Assembly: GCA_025149285.1 (NCBI GenBank)
Contig: CP102274.1
Coordinates: forward strand, 3,746,001 to 3,810,000
Origin: Hungatella hathewayi
GTDB taxonomy: Bacteria > Bacillota > Clostridia > Lachnospirales > Lachnospiraceae
Reading direction: 5' to 3'
Length of the DNA stretch: 64,000 nt
The notes beneath the pieces were generated by a model. It worked only from the letters and a program-made list of their open reading frames with translations, was not told where the DNA came from and searched no databases. The position numbers and the translations under genes were made by a program. Positions 19,401-27,893 of the stretch are shown in pieces. Every line of letters begins with the position of its first letter. Within the stretch, counting starts at the first letter, position 1.

Positions 19401-19876
19401 CCCGCCCTGCCCTCCAGCGTACGTTCGAATCTGTCACGGCCGGAGCTGTGTCTTAAGAGTCCTGTCACCTGATCAACGCCTTCATACTGCTCCATATTCC
19501 GCAGCGTACCTACAATCAGCAGTGGTTTTCCTGCCGTATCCCGTTTCATTTTCGCCCGGTCGCTTAACCAGATATAACTGCCGTTTGCAGTTAACGCCTG
19601 ATATTCCAAGCTCAGGCTCTCCTCCTTAGAATGGATAAACGCTCGATACTGTTTCTGCACCCGCTCCCGGTCATGGGGATGAACCCACTTAATATCCATT
19701 TGAGAGCAATTGGCCAGGCGATTCCCGGCAAGACCCAGGTCAGAAACCATATTGGGGGACGCCAAAAGGACGTCCCCTTCCAAATCCCAGACATATAAAT
19801 AGTCACTGCAGATTGATGCTATTGTATTATATAAGAACGCTTCCTCCGGATCTGGATTCACATCAAACAAAGACAT
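16472..19876 (-). CDS. Giant PAS-GGDEF*-EAL-PAS-PAS-PAS-GGDEF protein
   Basis: A 1134-residue soluble signalling protein. Order: PAS (about 10-125), a degenerate GGDEF (about 130-295; RYDGDQF replaces RxGGDEF), a complete EAL (about 300-555: GAEALLRY, VNVSFVQL, ELTESYF, DDFGTGYSS, VKIDRYF, MEGVETKEE, VQGFYISRP), three related PAS repeats of about 120 residues (about 575-950; shared blocks LCLMLWN, HQPDG/RQPDG/YQPDG, SIPxEVxxVR), and an intact C-terminal GGDEF (GRFGGDEFLFLL). The usual order is reversed here, with the active cyclase after the phosphodiesterase. The first GGDEF may bind GTP and regulate the EAL domain. The start is the ATG at 19876 with GGGAGG upstream; an earlier ATG is part of that site. 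Confidence 0.88.
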   Translation of the reverse strand: MSLFDVNPDPEEAFLYNTIASICSDYLYVWDLEGDVLLASPNMVSDLGLAGNRLANCSQMDIKWVHPHDRERVQKQYRAFIHSKEESLSLEYQALTANGSYIWLSDRAKMKRDTAGKPLLIVGTLRNMEQYEGVDQVTGLLRHSSGRDRFERTLEGRAGFHEELLLLGIDGFKNINILNSHSFGDLVLRTTAQEILKMLPEQVKLYRYDGDQFLLSGNHVRREEMLRIYEDIRQYASGPHRVNGCAYRFTVSGGIIAYPEEAHSWVELEKGACAALRQAKENGKNQCVEFTAGLLDELQLSHCLAQSADNGFQGFRLVFQPICGADTLEVRGAEALLRYRMPDGKEISPVEFIPLLESSRLILPVGLWVLEQAIIACKVWTEQNSDFVMDVNVSFVQLRDSGFCDKVEALLQKYSLPARNLALELTESYFITNDANVNDSLERLNEMRIELSMDDFGTGYSSLGRLAEIGMDVVKIDRYFVKALHISQYNHDFVESVIRLCHNLGKAVCMEGVETKEEWETISLLNADMVQGFYISRPMEPEAFFQKYLTSSYDNKVLEISSDRMKFQKKLANSRELLFAMMNATPLCLMLWNRQSEIMACNEKAVQLFRAEGKEEIIEHFYRFSPLHQPDGRTSIELVHEKIAEAFAAGYSEFKWLHCDKEGESIPVEVISVRLPYQEDFVVASYTRDLRGEIELEEKRSKFRMRLKALLDATPLCLNLWDKEFHNIMCNREAPKLFGLDSEQEYLDHFNQLSPERQPDGSLSSEKAKERIREAMQVGRVQFHWLHQKTDGELIPAEITLVRIDGLEEDGSAMVAGYTRDLRDQLRAEKAERLMARRVRAMVDSSPLACVLWNMRQEALDCNQVAVEMLGATDKEEVLHDFDSFMPLYQPDGSVSVEKRKRTMREIQNNRRYVFEWVYVNRKGESIPCEVTLVKAVIGNNDEDIIIAYSRDLRELKRTMEIIERLKKQACYDALTGCLTREYFIEILSGQFQEGTGEDSVVLGLLDLDGFKNVNDTYGHEAGDMTLKCVMKRVRELLPAGTVVGRFGGDEFLFLLYETEHGLVSQILNRLVEQIPHMQMEYQGNIFTTSISIGAVFQTTEDTCPDDLIRRADDALYQAKRNGRNRSVLIRVNN

Positions 19877-20102
19877 ACGAGCACCTCCCATACCGCCCTT
19901 CCTGAATTATAGGAGAGCGTTCTTCCAAAAGTCACCCCCCTCGAACCCCTCCGGGGGACCAGGCGGGAAAATATAGATCCCCGCAGCAGCCACAGCGATT
20001 CCTTCCCTGTCGTTTGTATTTTTATGGAAAAAAGCTGCCACACTGGTTATGGAACCGCAACTGTTCTAATTGCATCTTATTATGCTCAATTCATATTTTT
20101 TT

Positions 20103-20131
20103 ATTATAAGCGATGTTCAAAAATAATTCAA
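20103..20131 (-). promoter_or_regulatory. Promoter for the cyclic-di-GMP/chemotaxis cluster
   Basis: Minus strand: TTGAAT (20126-20131), 17 bases, TATAAT (20103-20108). The leader to the ATG at 19876 is about 220 bases and includes a GC-rich stretch (19,935-19,975) that could fold. I did not find a GEMM-type cyclic-di-GMP riboswitch core in it. Nothing coding is seen between 19,892 and 20,302. Confidence 0.6.
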
Positions 20132-20302
20132 GAAAATAGTATCTTTCGTATCAGGGTTATCCGCTGAATGAGACGAAGCCTTATAAACTCAGGTTTGATT
20201 CCCGGTCAACTATAGGTTTATTGAAAAGTCCGGCTGAAAAAAACGTTCTTCTAACAGAATTAACGTAGTAATCCTTCAGGACAGGCGATAAAAACTGAAA
20301 AT

Positions 20303-20329
20303 GGCTCTGCGCTGTAAAAAGCGAGAGCC
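20303..20329 (-). terminator. Hairpin terminator downstream of a small gene
   Basis: GGCTCTGCGCT (from 20303) pairs with AGCGAGAGCC (to 20329) apart from one mismatch. On the minus strand the stem is followed by ATTTTCAGTTTTT. It probably ends transcription of the short frame at 20372-20578. Confidence 0.5.
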
Positions 20330-20371
20330 AAAACTGTTTGCTTATTGAAGCAGCCTTTATTTAACTGAAAA

Positions 20372-20578
20372 TCATTTTTTCTTTTTTTTTATAATACCGT
20401 AATTTCCCCTGCTGCCAGGCTCATAGTCCCTGTATATCTCATATTTCTTACCGGATATTTCTGCCTCATCATCTCCTGTAAATATGCAGGAATAACCATT
20501 TTCTTCACAGTACTTAGAAAGTGCAGGATAGTTTGCACTATCTTCATATGGAACCAAGAATACTTTCTCAAACATCAT
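20372..20578 (-). CDS. Small protein, DUF4318-like
   Basis: A 68-residue acidic-to-basic protein: FEKVFLVPYEDSANYPALSK, then YCEENGYS, a GDDEAEISGKKYEIYR strand and YEPGSRGNYGI, ending in five lysines from an A-run. The opening EDSxxYP block and the closing RGxYGI block resemble small DUF4318 proteins of Clostridia, but a stretch in the middle seems shorter than usual. That similarity is from memory and not tested. There is no convincing ribosome binding site before the paired ATGs at 20578. It could be a decayed gene. Confidence 0.4.
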   Translation of the reverse strand: MMFEKVFLVPYEDSANYPALSKYCEENGYSCIFTGDDEAEISGKKYEIYRDYEPGSRGNYGIIKKKKK

Positions 20579-20862
20579 TCTATGGCCGCTTTATACCAGC
20601 CTCTCTCCCACACACACGAAAGTACATCCCGTGGACTCCCCAATATTTTTTTAGTTATAACGTATCAGATATCGCTCCAATATGATGGTTGTTTTTATGA
20701 TTATTGCTGATTTTATTATCTTTCTTGTGGTCCTCGGACAGACGGAGCTGCTGAGGAATCGGTGAGCATCAGAGCTGTAATATTACGTTCAGCCTCTTCC
20801 AAAACACTCCGCTCTCTAAACAACATGAATTATACGAAAGTACCTTAGATTTTCTTTTCCTG
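20579..20862. other. Intergenic stretch with a short coding-like remnant
   Basis: Mostly non-coding. On the minus strand a 34-codon frame directly after the YesN-type gene (about 20,722-20,826) reads like the tail of a real protein (LEEAERNITALMLTDSSAAP). It has no ribosome binding site and no family that I recognise. No clear terminator for the upstream operon was found apart from weak AT-rich sequence. Confidence 0.3.
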
Positions 20863-22482
20863 CTACCTAAGAAAATACTCTTCTCCCCTGATCCCCATAC
20901 TCTTCCTGTACTCATTCGGCGTCTGCCCCGTCTTTTCCCTAAATAACTTCGTAAAATAAGAGAAGTTGTTATATCCCACTTCCATAGAAACCGCATGAAC
21001 TGGCATATCGCTGTGCTCCAGCAAAGATTTTGCCTTATCGATCCGTTTATCAATCAAATAGGAATTGATAGAGGTATTCATCTCCCTCTTAAACAGCCGT
21101 GATAAGTAATTCGGATTTAAGTACACAACATCTGCAAGATCATTGCGTGAAATCGCGGTGCAATAATGATTATCCAGGTATTCCTTCACCCGGCTTATAA
21201 TGGAATCAGTTTTTTCCGTCATTTCCGTATATTCCATAGACTTTTCAATCAGATAATCCGCATACTGTTTCATATATTCTATAGACTGGAGCGCCAGGTC
21301 TGACAGAGTCTCTGCTTCTTTGCTGTCAAACAGCTTATGCATCTCCACATGATTTTTTCTCAGATACTGGTAGACCAACTGTTCTACATCCATGCGGAAC
21401 ATCCGGAGTACAAAGCTGTTGATCTGCTTTTCAGAGGCCAGCTGTTCTAAATAGTCCGTAATCATCCCGCTCAGTATCTTTTGCCCCCCGCTGTGGAAGA
21501 CAGTTTCCCAGATTTCCAAATCCGGCATGTTATAGCCGATCTTCTCTCTGGTCTTGACACTCTTACAGGTTATTACCTTCTCATCTGATTCGATCAGGCC
21601 GGTTAACAGATTTTTAAGTTCCATGAGTTGACCATAAATACCATCAATTGTGGTTATCTCACTCACGGCTCCGTAAAGTTCCAGATGTTCCTGCTTTTCC
21701 AGATACTCGATCAGCCGCCATGCCGTATTTTGGATGTCTATCAAATTAAAGATATCCGGCTCCAGTTTTAAACACAGTCCGAACTGCCCTTCATTTTCTG
21801 TAAAGTCATAGACACTTTCATAATAAGTATCCTTATAGAATTCCCGCAGCATTTTTCTGATCCGGTTCCTGTAAATACGCAGATACTCATCTGTATCGCG
21901 CCCCAGAGAGGGCATGATCCGAAAAAGTATCACCGCAAAATGATGATCCTGTGTAAAAGAAAGCTTATCACTGCAAATCCTTTCCCAGACGATTTCTTTC
22001 CTCTCCTCAAAAAAACCTTTCGTTAAGTCAAGCCAGAAGTGTTCCTCAATTACATGGGAATGAGCGGCCAGATATTCACTTTGTTTCCTGTAAGCGCCTA
22101 TTTTTTCATATTCCAGACATCGCTTTACCGAAGATGCAATTCCCTTTGATAAAGAATGTTCATCGACTGGTTTCAAATAGTATTCCAGGCTCTTTAACTC
22201 AATCGCCTTCTTTGCATATTCAAATTCAGCGTAGCTTGTCAAAAACATGGCCTCCAGCCGTATATTCCGACTGCGGACCCACTCCAAAAGTTCCAGGCCG
22301 CTTTCCCCCGGCATCTCTATATCGGTAAGCAGGATATGGATATTCTGTTCCAAAATTATTTCTTTTGCCTGCTTTGCGCTCGATGCTGTGTAAATCTCAT
22401 TGATGCCGAGACTACTCCAGTCTATTTTTTTACAAATCAGCTCCAGAACGTATGAATCGTCATCTACAATTAGAATATTCAT
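20863..22482 (-). CDS. YesN-type response regulator (receiver + AraC HTH)
   Basis: A 539-residue two-component transcription factor. The receiver domain (1-120) begins MNILIVDDDSYVLELI and carries the phospho-acceptor Asp in LLTDIEMPGESG. A helical middle region of about 290 residues follows. The C-terminal AraC/XylS domain (about 430-530) has two helix-turn-helix units (RNDLADVVYLNPNYLSRLFK and GYNNFSYFTKLFREKTGQ, then TPNEYRKS). The start is the ATG at 22482, with AAGGA nine bases upstream; upstream in-frame codons read into the neighbouring gene. The partner is the YesM-type kinase at 23545, with an ADP-ribosylglycohydrolase gene between them. Such pairs usually control the adjacent sugar importer. 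Confidence 0.92.
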   Translation of the reverse strand: MNILIVDDDSYVLELICKKIDWSSLGINEIYTASSAKQAKEIILEQNIHILLTDIEMPGESGLELLEWVRSRNIRLEAMFLTSYAEFEYAKKAIELKSLEYYLKPVDEHSLSKGIASSVKRCLEYEKIGAYRKQSEYLAAHSHVIEEHFWLDLTKGFFEERKEIVWERICSDKLSFTQDHHFAVILFRIMPSLGRDTDEYLRIYRNRIRKMLREFYKDTYYESVYDFTENEGQFGLCLKLEPDIFNLIDIQNTAWRLIEYLEKQEHLELYGAVSEITTIDGIYGQLMELKNLLTGLIESDEKVITCKSVKTREKIGYNMPDLEIWETVFHSGGQKILSGMITDYLEQLASEKQINSFVLRMFRMDVEQLVYQYLRKNHVEMHKLFDSKEAETLSDLALQSIEYMKQYADYLIEKSMEYTEMTEKTDSIISRVKEYLDNHYCTAISRNDLADVVYLNPNYLSRLFKREMNTSINSYLIDKRIDKAKSLLEHSDMPVHAVSMEVGYNNFSYFTKLFREKTGQTPNEYRKSMGIRGEEYFLR

Positions 22483-22517
22483 TTCTCTGGTTCCTTTCCG
22501 GCCTCTTGCCCCGCTCT

Positions 22518-23513
22518 TTACATCTTTTCCCATCCCCGGCCGGCAAGACCAGCCAAATCCAGATGATTCACATGTTTTATAGTTTCCAGGATATCCCCGG
22601 GGATGTTGTGGCTTCCAACAAAGGCGGTACTTAAAGCACCAGCCAGAGCCGCAATAGTATCCGTGTCTCCGCCCATGGAAGCCCCCATACAAATAGCCTT
22701 AAAGACATCACCGCCTGCCATTGCGAATGCTCCGAACACGGCTCCGCAGACATCAGACGAGGATAGACCATTGCCCAGAACCTCATGGAGCCAGTCCATA
22801 AGCTGGCATTCATCCATCTCCCTGCTTTTTGTAACCACCTCTTTAATTCTGGCCGATGAAGAAGGCGAGCTGCGGATTTCTTCCACAAACTCAAGCAGCC
22901 GCTCTCCGCCTCTCATAGCTGCATCGATAATCTCTTCAAAGCTTTCTCCCAGAAAGGCAGCGCGCAGTGCAAATCCATAAGCCCCTGCAGCTTCCATCGC
23001 CTCCGATGTATTGTGAGTGGGCACAAGACACCGCCATATATGAACCGCCAGTTGATCCTCATCCTGTCCCGGTGAGAACAGGAATACACAGGGCGTCCTC
23101 ATAATTCCTCCGCAGGTGGTCCCTTCCCTGCCGCTCTCATAGGGTGAGACTCCACCTTTGATGTCTGTCAGCGCTTTTGCAGCACTGGGGCCAATGTACT
23201 TTTTCTCCATGGCATTCGATTCATTAATCCATCGAAGAAGTCCCTCCACAGTAGCCTCCACAGTTACTTCTCCCGCTTTTTTATATTCTTCCAAAAGGAT
23301 CAGGTTTTCCTCACTGTCATCCGTTATGCTTCCTGTAGGCAGATCCTTATGTAATTTGGAATACCTTGTATCAATAAGACTGGTTACCCAGCCTCCAAAC
23401 TTCCTTATAATTTCCTTCCTGGTCATAAATTCTGTGGCCATCCCCATGGCATCCCCAGTCACAAATGCCTCCAGAACTGCAGTCAGCCGATCTTCTATTA
23501 CTTTATCTGTCAT
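22518..23513 (-). CDS. ADP-ribosylglycohydrolase family protein
   Basis: A 331-residue cytoplasmic enzyme of the DraG/ARH all-helical fold. Metal-binding motifs are present at both ends: GDAMGMATEFM and TGSITDDSEENLIL near the N-terminus, and GGDTDTIAALAGAL near the C-terminus, where the paired aspartates hold two Mg or Mn ions. The family cleaves N- or O-glycosidic bonds to ADP-ribose, and some relatives act on other ribosides. It sits inside a two-component/sugar-import operon rather than beside nitrogenase or toxin genes. That argues for a catabolic glycosidase that opens an imported substrate (inference). It lies 35 bases before the regulator gene and 31 bases after the kinase gene. Confidence 0.88.
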   Translation of the reverse strand: MTDKVIEDRLTAVLEAFVTGDAMGMATEFMTRKEIIRKFGGWVTSLIDTRYSKLHKDLPTGSITDDSEENLILLEEYKKAGEVTVEATVEGLLRWINESNAMEKKYIGPSAAKALTDIKGGVSPYESGREGTTCGGIMRTPCVFLFSPGQDEDQLAVHIWRCLVPTHNTSEAMEAAGAYGFALRAAFLGESFEEIIDAAMRGGERLLEFVEEIRSSPSSSARIKEVVTKSREMDECQLMDWLHEVLGNGLSSSDVCGAVFGAFAMAGGDVFKAICMGASMGGDTDTIAALAGALSTAFVGSHNIPGDILETIKHVNHLDLAGLAGRGWEKM

Positions 23514-23544
23514 ATCAGAATTCTCCTTCTGTTTCCATAATCAT

Positions 23545-25281
23545 TCACGTATGCCATACCTTTCCGTCTTTCCTGCTCACAGGAATTGTCAACTCTACAA
23601 CCGCACCTCCCTGAGGGCTGTTATAAAACCGGACTCTGCATTTTTCTCCAAAATGGTATTGCAGCCGTTTTATACTGTTTGTGATACCGATTCCTGTTCC
23701 ATTATCCCGTTGCAGGGATTCCCCCTTCTGTAGTCTGGACAGAATTTCTTCCGAAAATCCATCACCTGTATCTGTTATAAAAATATGGATTACAGGCTCC
23801 CTGTCACCATTTTCCTCCATAACGGTTATGGAAATATCCACCGGCCGTTCCAGTGCAACCGTATTCTTTACCGCGTTCTCAACAAAAGTCTGAATAATCA
23901 AAGGCGGTATATAGCAATCTATCGTGCGTGGATCCTGTTCAATATAATAGTTAAATGTCCGGCGATAACGGATGCTTTGAATCTTTAAGTAATTCTTGAC
24001 ATAAGACAGCTCATCCCGGATTAATTCCTTACGCATATCGCTCTTTAACAGATAACGGAAATATTCGGAAGTCAAACGCAACATCTGCCTGCATTCATCA
24101 TACTTTTCCAGTTCCACCATGTTGTAAGCCAGATTTAAACAGTTTAAATAAAAATGAGGGCGAATCTGAAGCTTCATAAATTCGATTACTTCCTTCTGTT
24201 GTTCCATCTGTTTTTCATAAAGAGATATTTTCAGATTTTTAATCTGTTCAGCCAGATTACGGAACTGTAAATCCGCCTGCTCCAACTCCAGTATCCTGGC
24301 GCTGTCGAGCTCGGGGAGTTCCTCTCCCCCATACCCGGAAAGGCCTTCACAAAATGTCTGAATCGGTTTTATAATATGGCGCACTGTGTAGTAAAAATAA
24401 AAGAACAGACCAAACGCCGTTCCAATCGTAATCGCCGCCAGAATCAGCTGAAGCCAGAGAATATTCTGAAATATCCTTGAGACAGGAATAAAGTAACGGA
24501 TTGCAAACGGCAGTTTATCAAACGTTCTCTGTATCTCGATGTATTTAGAAAAGAAACCGGTCTTCTCCAAATATGGTTCTATTTTGCCTGGTATCTCCGT
24601 CAGGCTGTCTCCATTTAAACTGGTTAAGATCAAGCTGTCTTCCTCCGCGTCGCTTAAACTGCTCATTAAATCTGACATCTCCTTTGCTGTAAGCCAGTAT
24701 CCAAACCGTATATTTTGGTATTTCAGGGTCTTAATCAAATATATCTCGCCATCCTCTTCCGCAATAGACCAGCCATCCATTTTTGAATACTCATTAATCC
24801 GGCCTTCTCTGATAAGGGTCACAATCGTATCCTCAATTCCAAATTCTCCGGAAGACGCTTCACATGCAATATACCGATTTCTGTCCGGGAAATACAGAAA
24901 AAAATGAAATTGTGCAGCATAATCAAAAAAATAAATACTGAATACATTATTTAACTGCTCCTGTCCCTGCAGCTGTTCCAGCGATTTATCAGCAGCGTTC
25001 AGTGCCATTTTCAATGGAGTGTAGAGTGTCCCCTCGCCCTGTGTATAATCAATTATCATCTTCGCCTGGTTCCTGGTAATGGCGGCGATCTCCCGGTCCA
25101 CGGAATCCATATTGGCCTTAACTGCCATCATCGCATACTGCTTCTGTTCATATCTCGTATAGATAATTGCAGCACAGTTAAGGAGAATGCTGAATACCAG
25201 TCCGACAGTGAGAATACCAAGGACAGGGCTGATCCGCCTCATCAGATTCTTTTTTCTATTCTTTTTTTTATCTTCACTCAC
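23545..25281 (-). CDS. YesM-type sensor histidine kinase
   Basis: A 578-residue membrane kinase. It has a transmembrane helix at about 18-40, an extracellular Cache-like sensor to about 270, a second helix at about 272-298, HAMP, and a His_kinase domain with the phospho-acceptor in QIRPHFYLNCLN. The GHKL ATPase follows, with an N-box (FVENAVKNTV) and G-boxes (TDTGDGFSEE, GTGIGITNS). It would sense an extracellular sugar or the loaded binding protein and phosphorylate the YesN-type regulator. GTG start (25279-25281) after GAGGGGG. It is separated from the binding-protein gene by a terminator-like hairpin, so it is probably expressed at a lower level. Confidence 0.92.
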   Translation of the reverse strand: MSEDKKKNRKKNLMRRISPVLGILTVGLVFSILLNCAAIIYTRYEQKQYAMMAVKANMDSVDREIAAITRNQAKMIIDYTQGEGTLYTPLKMALNAADKSLEQLQGQEQLNNVFSIYFFDYAAQFHFFLYFPDRNRYIACEASSGEFGIEDTIVTLIREGRINEYSKMDGWSIAEEDGEIYLIKTLKYQNIRFGYWLTAKEMSDLMSSLSDAEEDSLILTSLNGDSLTEIPGKIEPYLEKTGFFSKYIEIQRTFDKLPFAIRYFIPVSRIFQNILWLQLILAAITIGTAFGLFFYFYYTVRHIIKPIQTFCEGLSGYGGEELPELDSARILELEQADLQFRNLAEQIKNLKISLYEKQMEQQKEVIEFMKLQIRPHFYLNCLNLAYNMVELEKYDECRQMLRLTSEYFRYLLKSDMRKELIRDELSYVKNYLKIQSIRYRRTFNYYIEQDPRTIDCYIPPLIIQTFVENAVKNTVALERPVDISITVMEENGDREPVIHIFITDTGDGFSEEILSRLQKGESLQRDNGTGIGITNSIKRLQYHFGEKCRVRFYNSPQGGAVVELTIPVSRKDGKVWHT

Positions 25282-25380
25282 TGGCCATCCCCCTCATATT
25301 CCATTCCCATTAAGCCCGTTAAGGAACTTGTTGTCTGCTCTCATTATAGCGAAAAGTTCCCGCATTCGTCAAACGACAGA

Positions 25381-25414
25381 AAATCAGCCCTCTTTCCCCG
25401 CAGAAGGCTGATTT
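25381..25414 (-). terminator. Intra-operon terminator/attenuator after the binding-protein gene
   Basis: AAATCAGCC (25381-25389) and GGCTGATTT (25406-25414) form a perfect 9-base stem with a 16-base loop. It lies 10 bases after the stop of the solute-binding protein gene, and TCTGTCGTTT follows on the minus strand. It likely lets only part of the transcription continue into the kinase and regulator genes. Confidence 0.7.
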
Positions 25415-25424
25415 CCCATCCCCT

Positions 25425-26984
25425 TTATTCACCTTTAATGGCTTTCGTATATGCCTTCGCCTGAGAGGAAATAGTCTCATGAATTTTTTCAATTCCGGCC
25501 TGGTCCATCCGCTCATTTAAATCGGTAATCCCTCCATCGGTATCGTCCACCATTCCGTTAATCAGAGGATTCAGATATTGGGAGATCAACTGGTTAACCG
25601 CCGTAACCTCTGCCTTAACAGAATCGTCATCCGCAGGAAAGCCCATAATCGTATTATCCACCACATAGGGTCTCATCGTATCGTAAACACTGGTGATAAA
25701 CTCATAATGTTCCGGCTTTAAGCTCAGTTCCGGTACACTGTAATAAAAGCCGGTGAGCCCCATTCCTTCTTTGGTAAATGCCGGGTGTTCTGCTGAATTC
25801 AGTGACTTATAATTACCGTTGTCCGTCACCTCATAGTCTTCTCCCAAAATCCCGCAGTCCAAAAGCTGATACAGCTCCTGATTCGTTCGAAGTTCCAGCA
25901 TAAACTTTAACGCTTCCACCGGATGTGGACTGGCTTTGGGAAGTCCAAACGCGGTATGCATCGGATGCTTCTTCAGAACTCTCTGTCCCATGGCACCAAA
26001 ATTGACCATCTTGATTTCCCAGTCAGGATTGGAGGTTAGTGCAGGGGAATAGATTAAGTTAAATGCCTCCCCCGTCGCATAGGATATGGTACTGGCGTAT
26101 TTCCCCGATAAAAACTGTCCGGCGGAGTCTACATTTGCGGAAATGATATCACTGTCAATCCAGCCGTTCTCCACCCATTCTCTTGCAGTTTCTACCCCCT
26201 TTTTAAAAGAATCTGTTTTAGAGTACACAACCACTCCCTGATCCCCCTTTAAATCATACGCCAGGTTGTTCGACATCGCATACCAGCCGTTTAAAAGCTG
26301 AAACATTTCATTTACTCTTCCGCCTCTGTCCGAACATGGTACCATTGTGGGCTCATATTCCTTAATTCCTGCAAAGTAAGCTTCCATGGAGGCGATATCC
26401 GTGATTTCCGGAAGATTATACTTCTTTCTCAAATCTTCCCTGTAGGTAAAACCGATCTCGATCAGATCATCCGAGGTAGATGGTATATTGTAGATCTCCC
26501 CATTAATCTCACACTTTTTCCAATCTTCCTCCGGGATTGAATCCCAAAGTTCGGGAACTTCTTTCTGAATCATTTCTTTTAATGGCAGATACGCTCCATC
26601 CAGGGCGTTGGTCTGGAATTTTGCCCATGTCGCTGTATAAATCAGATCCACATCATTACCTGTGGTCAGGAGCAGATTATATTTCGAACCGTCGAAAGCC
26701 AGAGGAACCACTTCAATTGTAATATTCAGCTTTTCTTTTAAAACAGCATTTGCCTGCTCTACAATTTTGTCCATATTCTTAGGCGCTGCCACACAGGTAG
26801 CTATCTTTAAATGGATCGTTTCTCCTTCTGCTTTTCCACTTTTTTTCTTTCCTGTTTCACCTGCTGCTGTCTGTGTAGTCTCCTCCCCCACCAAAGCCTT
26901 TTTTGCTCCGCATCCGGTTAGCAGCTGTATCGCTGCTGCAGTACAGAAAACAACAGAAACAACCTTTTTCATAATCTTTTTCAT
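25425..26984 (-). CDS. Sugar ABC transporter substrate-binding lipoprotein (LplA/DUF3502 type)
   Basis: A 519-residue lipoprotein. The signal peptide ends in the lipobox LLTGCG, so the protein is anchored to the outer face of the membrane. A type-1 extracellular solute-binding fold follows (ATCVAAPKNMDKIVEQANAV, NDVDLIYTATWAKF). The C-terminal about 140 residues match the DUF3502 pattern (GFPADDDSVKAE, LINGMVDDTD, LNERMDQAGIEKI). That pairing is typical of importers for complex or anionic oligosaccharides with LplB/YtcP-like permeases. ATG with AGGAGG seven bases upstream. The two permease genes precede it in the transcript. Confidence 0.9.
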   Translation of the reverse strand: MKKIMKKVVSVVFCTAAAIQLLTGCGAKKALVGEETTQTAAGETGKKKSGKAEGETIHLKIATCVAAPKNMDKIVEQANAVLKEKLNITIEVVPLAFDGSKYNLLLTTGNDVDLIYTATWAKFQTNALDGAYLPLKEMIQKEVPELWDSIPEEDWKKCEINGEIYNIPSTSDDLIEIGFTYREDLRKKYNLPEITDIASMEAYFAGIKEYEPTMVPCSDRGGRVNEMFQLLNGWYAMSNNLAYDLKGDQGVVVYSKTDSFKKGVETAREWVENGWIDSDIISANVDSAGQFLSGKYASTISYATGEAFNLIYSPALTSNPDWEIKMVNFGAMGQRVLKKHPMHTAFGLPKASPHPVEALKFMLELRTNQELYQLLDCGILGEDYEVTDNGNYKSLNSAEHPAFTKEGMGLTGFYYSVPELSLKPEHYEFITSVYDTMRPYVVDNTIMGFPADDDSVKAEVTAVNQLISQYLNPLINGMVDDTDGGITDLNERMDQAGIEKIHETISSQAKAYTKAIKGE

Positions 26985-27008
26985 CTACTTGCCTCCTAAG
27001 TAAAAATA

Positions 27009-27881
27009 TTATTCTTTTACGGCGCCTACTGTAAGCCCTTCTACAAAATATCTCTGTACAAAGGGGTATGCCAACAGAATTGGCGCCGTTGCCACCACCG
27101 CCATCGCCATCTTGATGGACTCTCCCGGAAACTGCATCCCCTGAACTGCCGCACCTGAGGTCGCTGCCATCCTCTGAACTGACATCATATTATGAAGGTA
27201 ATACTGTATTGGAAAATCTTTCGGCCGGTTTAAAAACAGCATTGGCAGATACCAGCCATTCCAGTAATTCAAAGCCAAAAACAGGCCAACAGTGGCAAGT
27301 GCAGGCTTTATAAGCGGAAGTACCAGGCGGGCAAAAACAGTAAAGTCCGTAGCTCCGTCTATCCTCATAGATTCCATTAGAGAATCAGGAATAGAGGTTG
27401 TAATAAAGCTTCTCATCAGAATGATTAAAAACGGACTGGTAAGTCCTGGAAGTATCACAGCAAGAAGATTGTCCTTAAGCCCCAGAATGGCTGCCACCAT
27501 AATATAAAACGGAACAAGTCCACCCGAAAACAACGTCGTAAAATAAAAGAAAAACGAAAAATAATTTCGGTACTTAAACTTCCTGCAGTTTAAAACATAT
27601 CCGGCCAGTGCCGTAACAATCAGCCCCGCCCCGGTACCGGCAGCGGTAATAAAAAGTGTTACCTCATAAGATCTTATCACTTCTCCTGCGGATGCGAAAA
27701 TATAATTATATGCATGGGCAGACCATTTTTCCGGAAAGAAAGTGTAACCATTCCGTAGTATTGTATTATTGTCTGTAAAAGATGCGATTAATATCATCAC
27801 CATCGGCAGAAGACTTGTCAGAACGAGCAGCGATATAAAACAATAGGATATCACATCCAGTTTCGTCAGTTTTTTCTTCAT
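27009..27881 (-). CDS. Sugar ABC transporter permease (YtcP/LplC type)
   Basis: A 290-residue inner-membrane protein with six predicted helices. The EAA loop, which docks the ATPase, reads ESMRIDGATDFTVFARLVLP. The C-terminus PFVQRYFVEGLTVGAVKE is the standard end of the MalG-like second permease in these importers. The ATG has GGGAG nine bases upstream. It follows the first permease by 12 bases and precedes the binding protein by 24 bases. No ATPase gene is in the operon; such systems usually share an MsmK-like ATPase encoded elsewhere. Confidence 0.92.
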   Translation of the reverse strand: MKKKLTKLDVISYCFISLLVLTSLLPMVMILIASFTDNNTILRNGYTFFPEKWSAHAYNYIFASAGEVIRSYEVTLFITAAGTGAGLIVTALAGYVLNCRKFKYRNYFSFFFYFTTLFSGGLVPFYIMVAAILGLKDNLLAVILPGLTSPFLIILMRSFITTSIPDSLMESMRIDGATDFTVFARLVLPLIKPALATVGLFLALNYWNGWYLPMLFLNRPKDFPIQYYLHNMMSVQRMAATSGAAVQGMQFPGESIKMAMAVVATAPILLAYPFVQRYFVEGLTVGAVKE

Positions 27882-27893
27882 TGACCTGTCTCC

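Noticed and set aside
3500..20300. Cyclic-di-GMP riboswitches (GEMM types) near the GGDEF/EAL genes
   Set aside because: Leaders at 1,131-1,284, 5,339-5,430 and 19,877-20,100 were read for the conserved core and tetraloop-receptor patterns; none was found. A covariance-model search would be decisive.
22482..22692. A 70-codon N-terminal extension of the YesN-type regulator
   Set aside because: It is read from the end of the ADP-ribosylglycohydrolase gene in another frame. The receiver domain begins at the ATG at 22482 with its own ribosome binding site.
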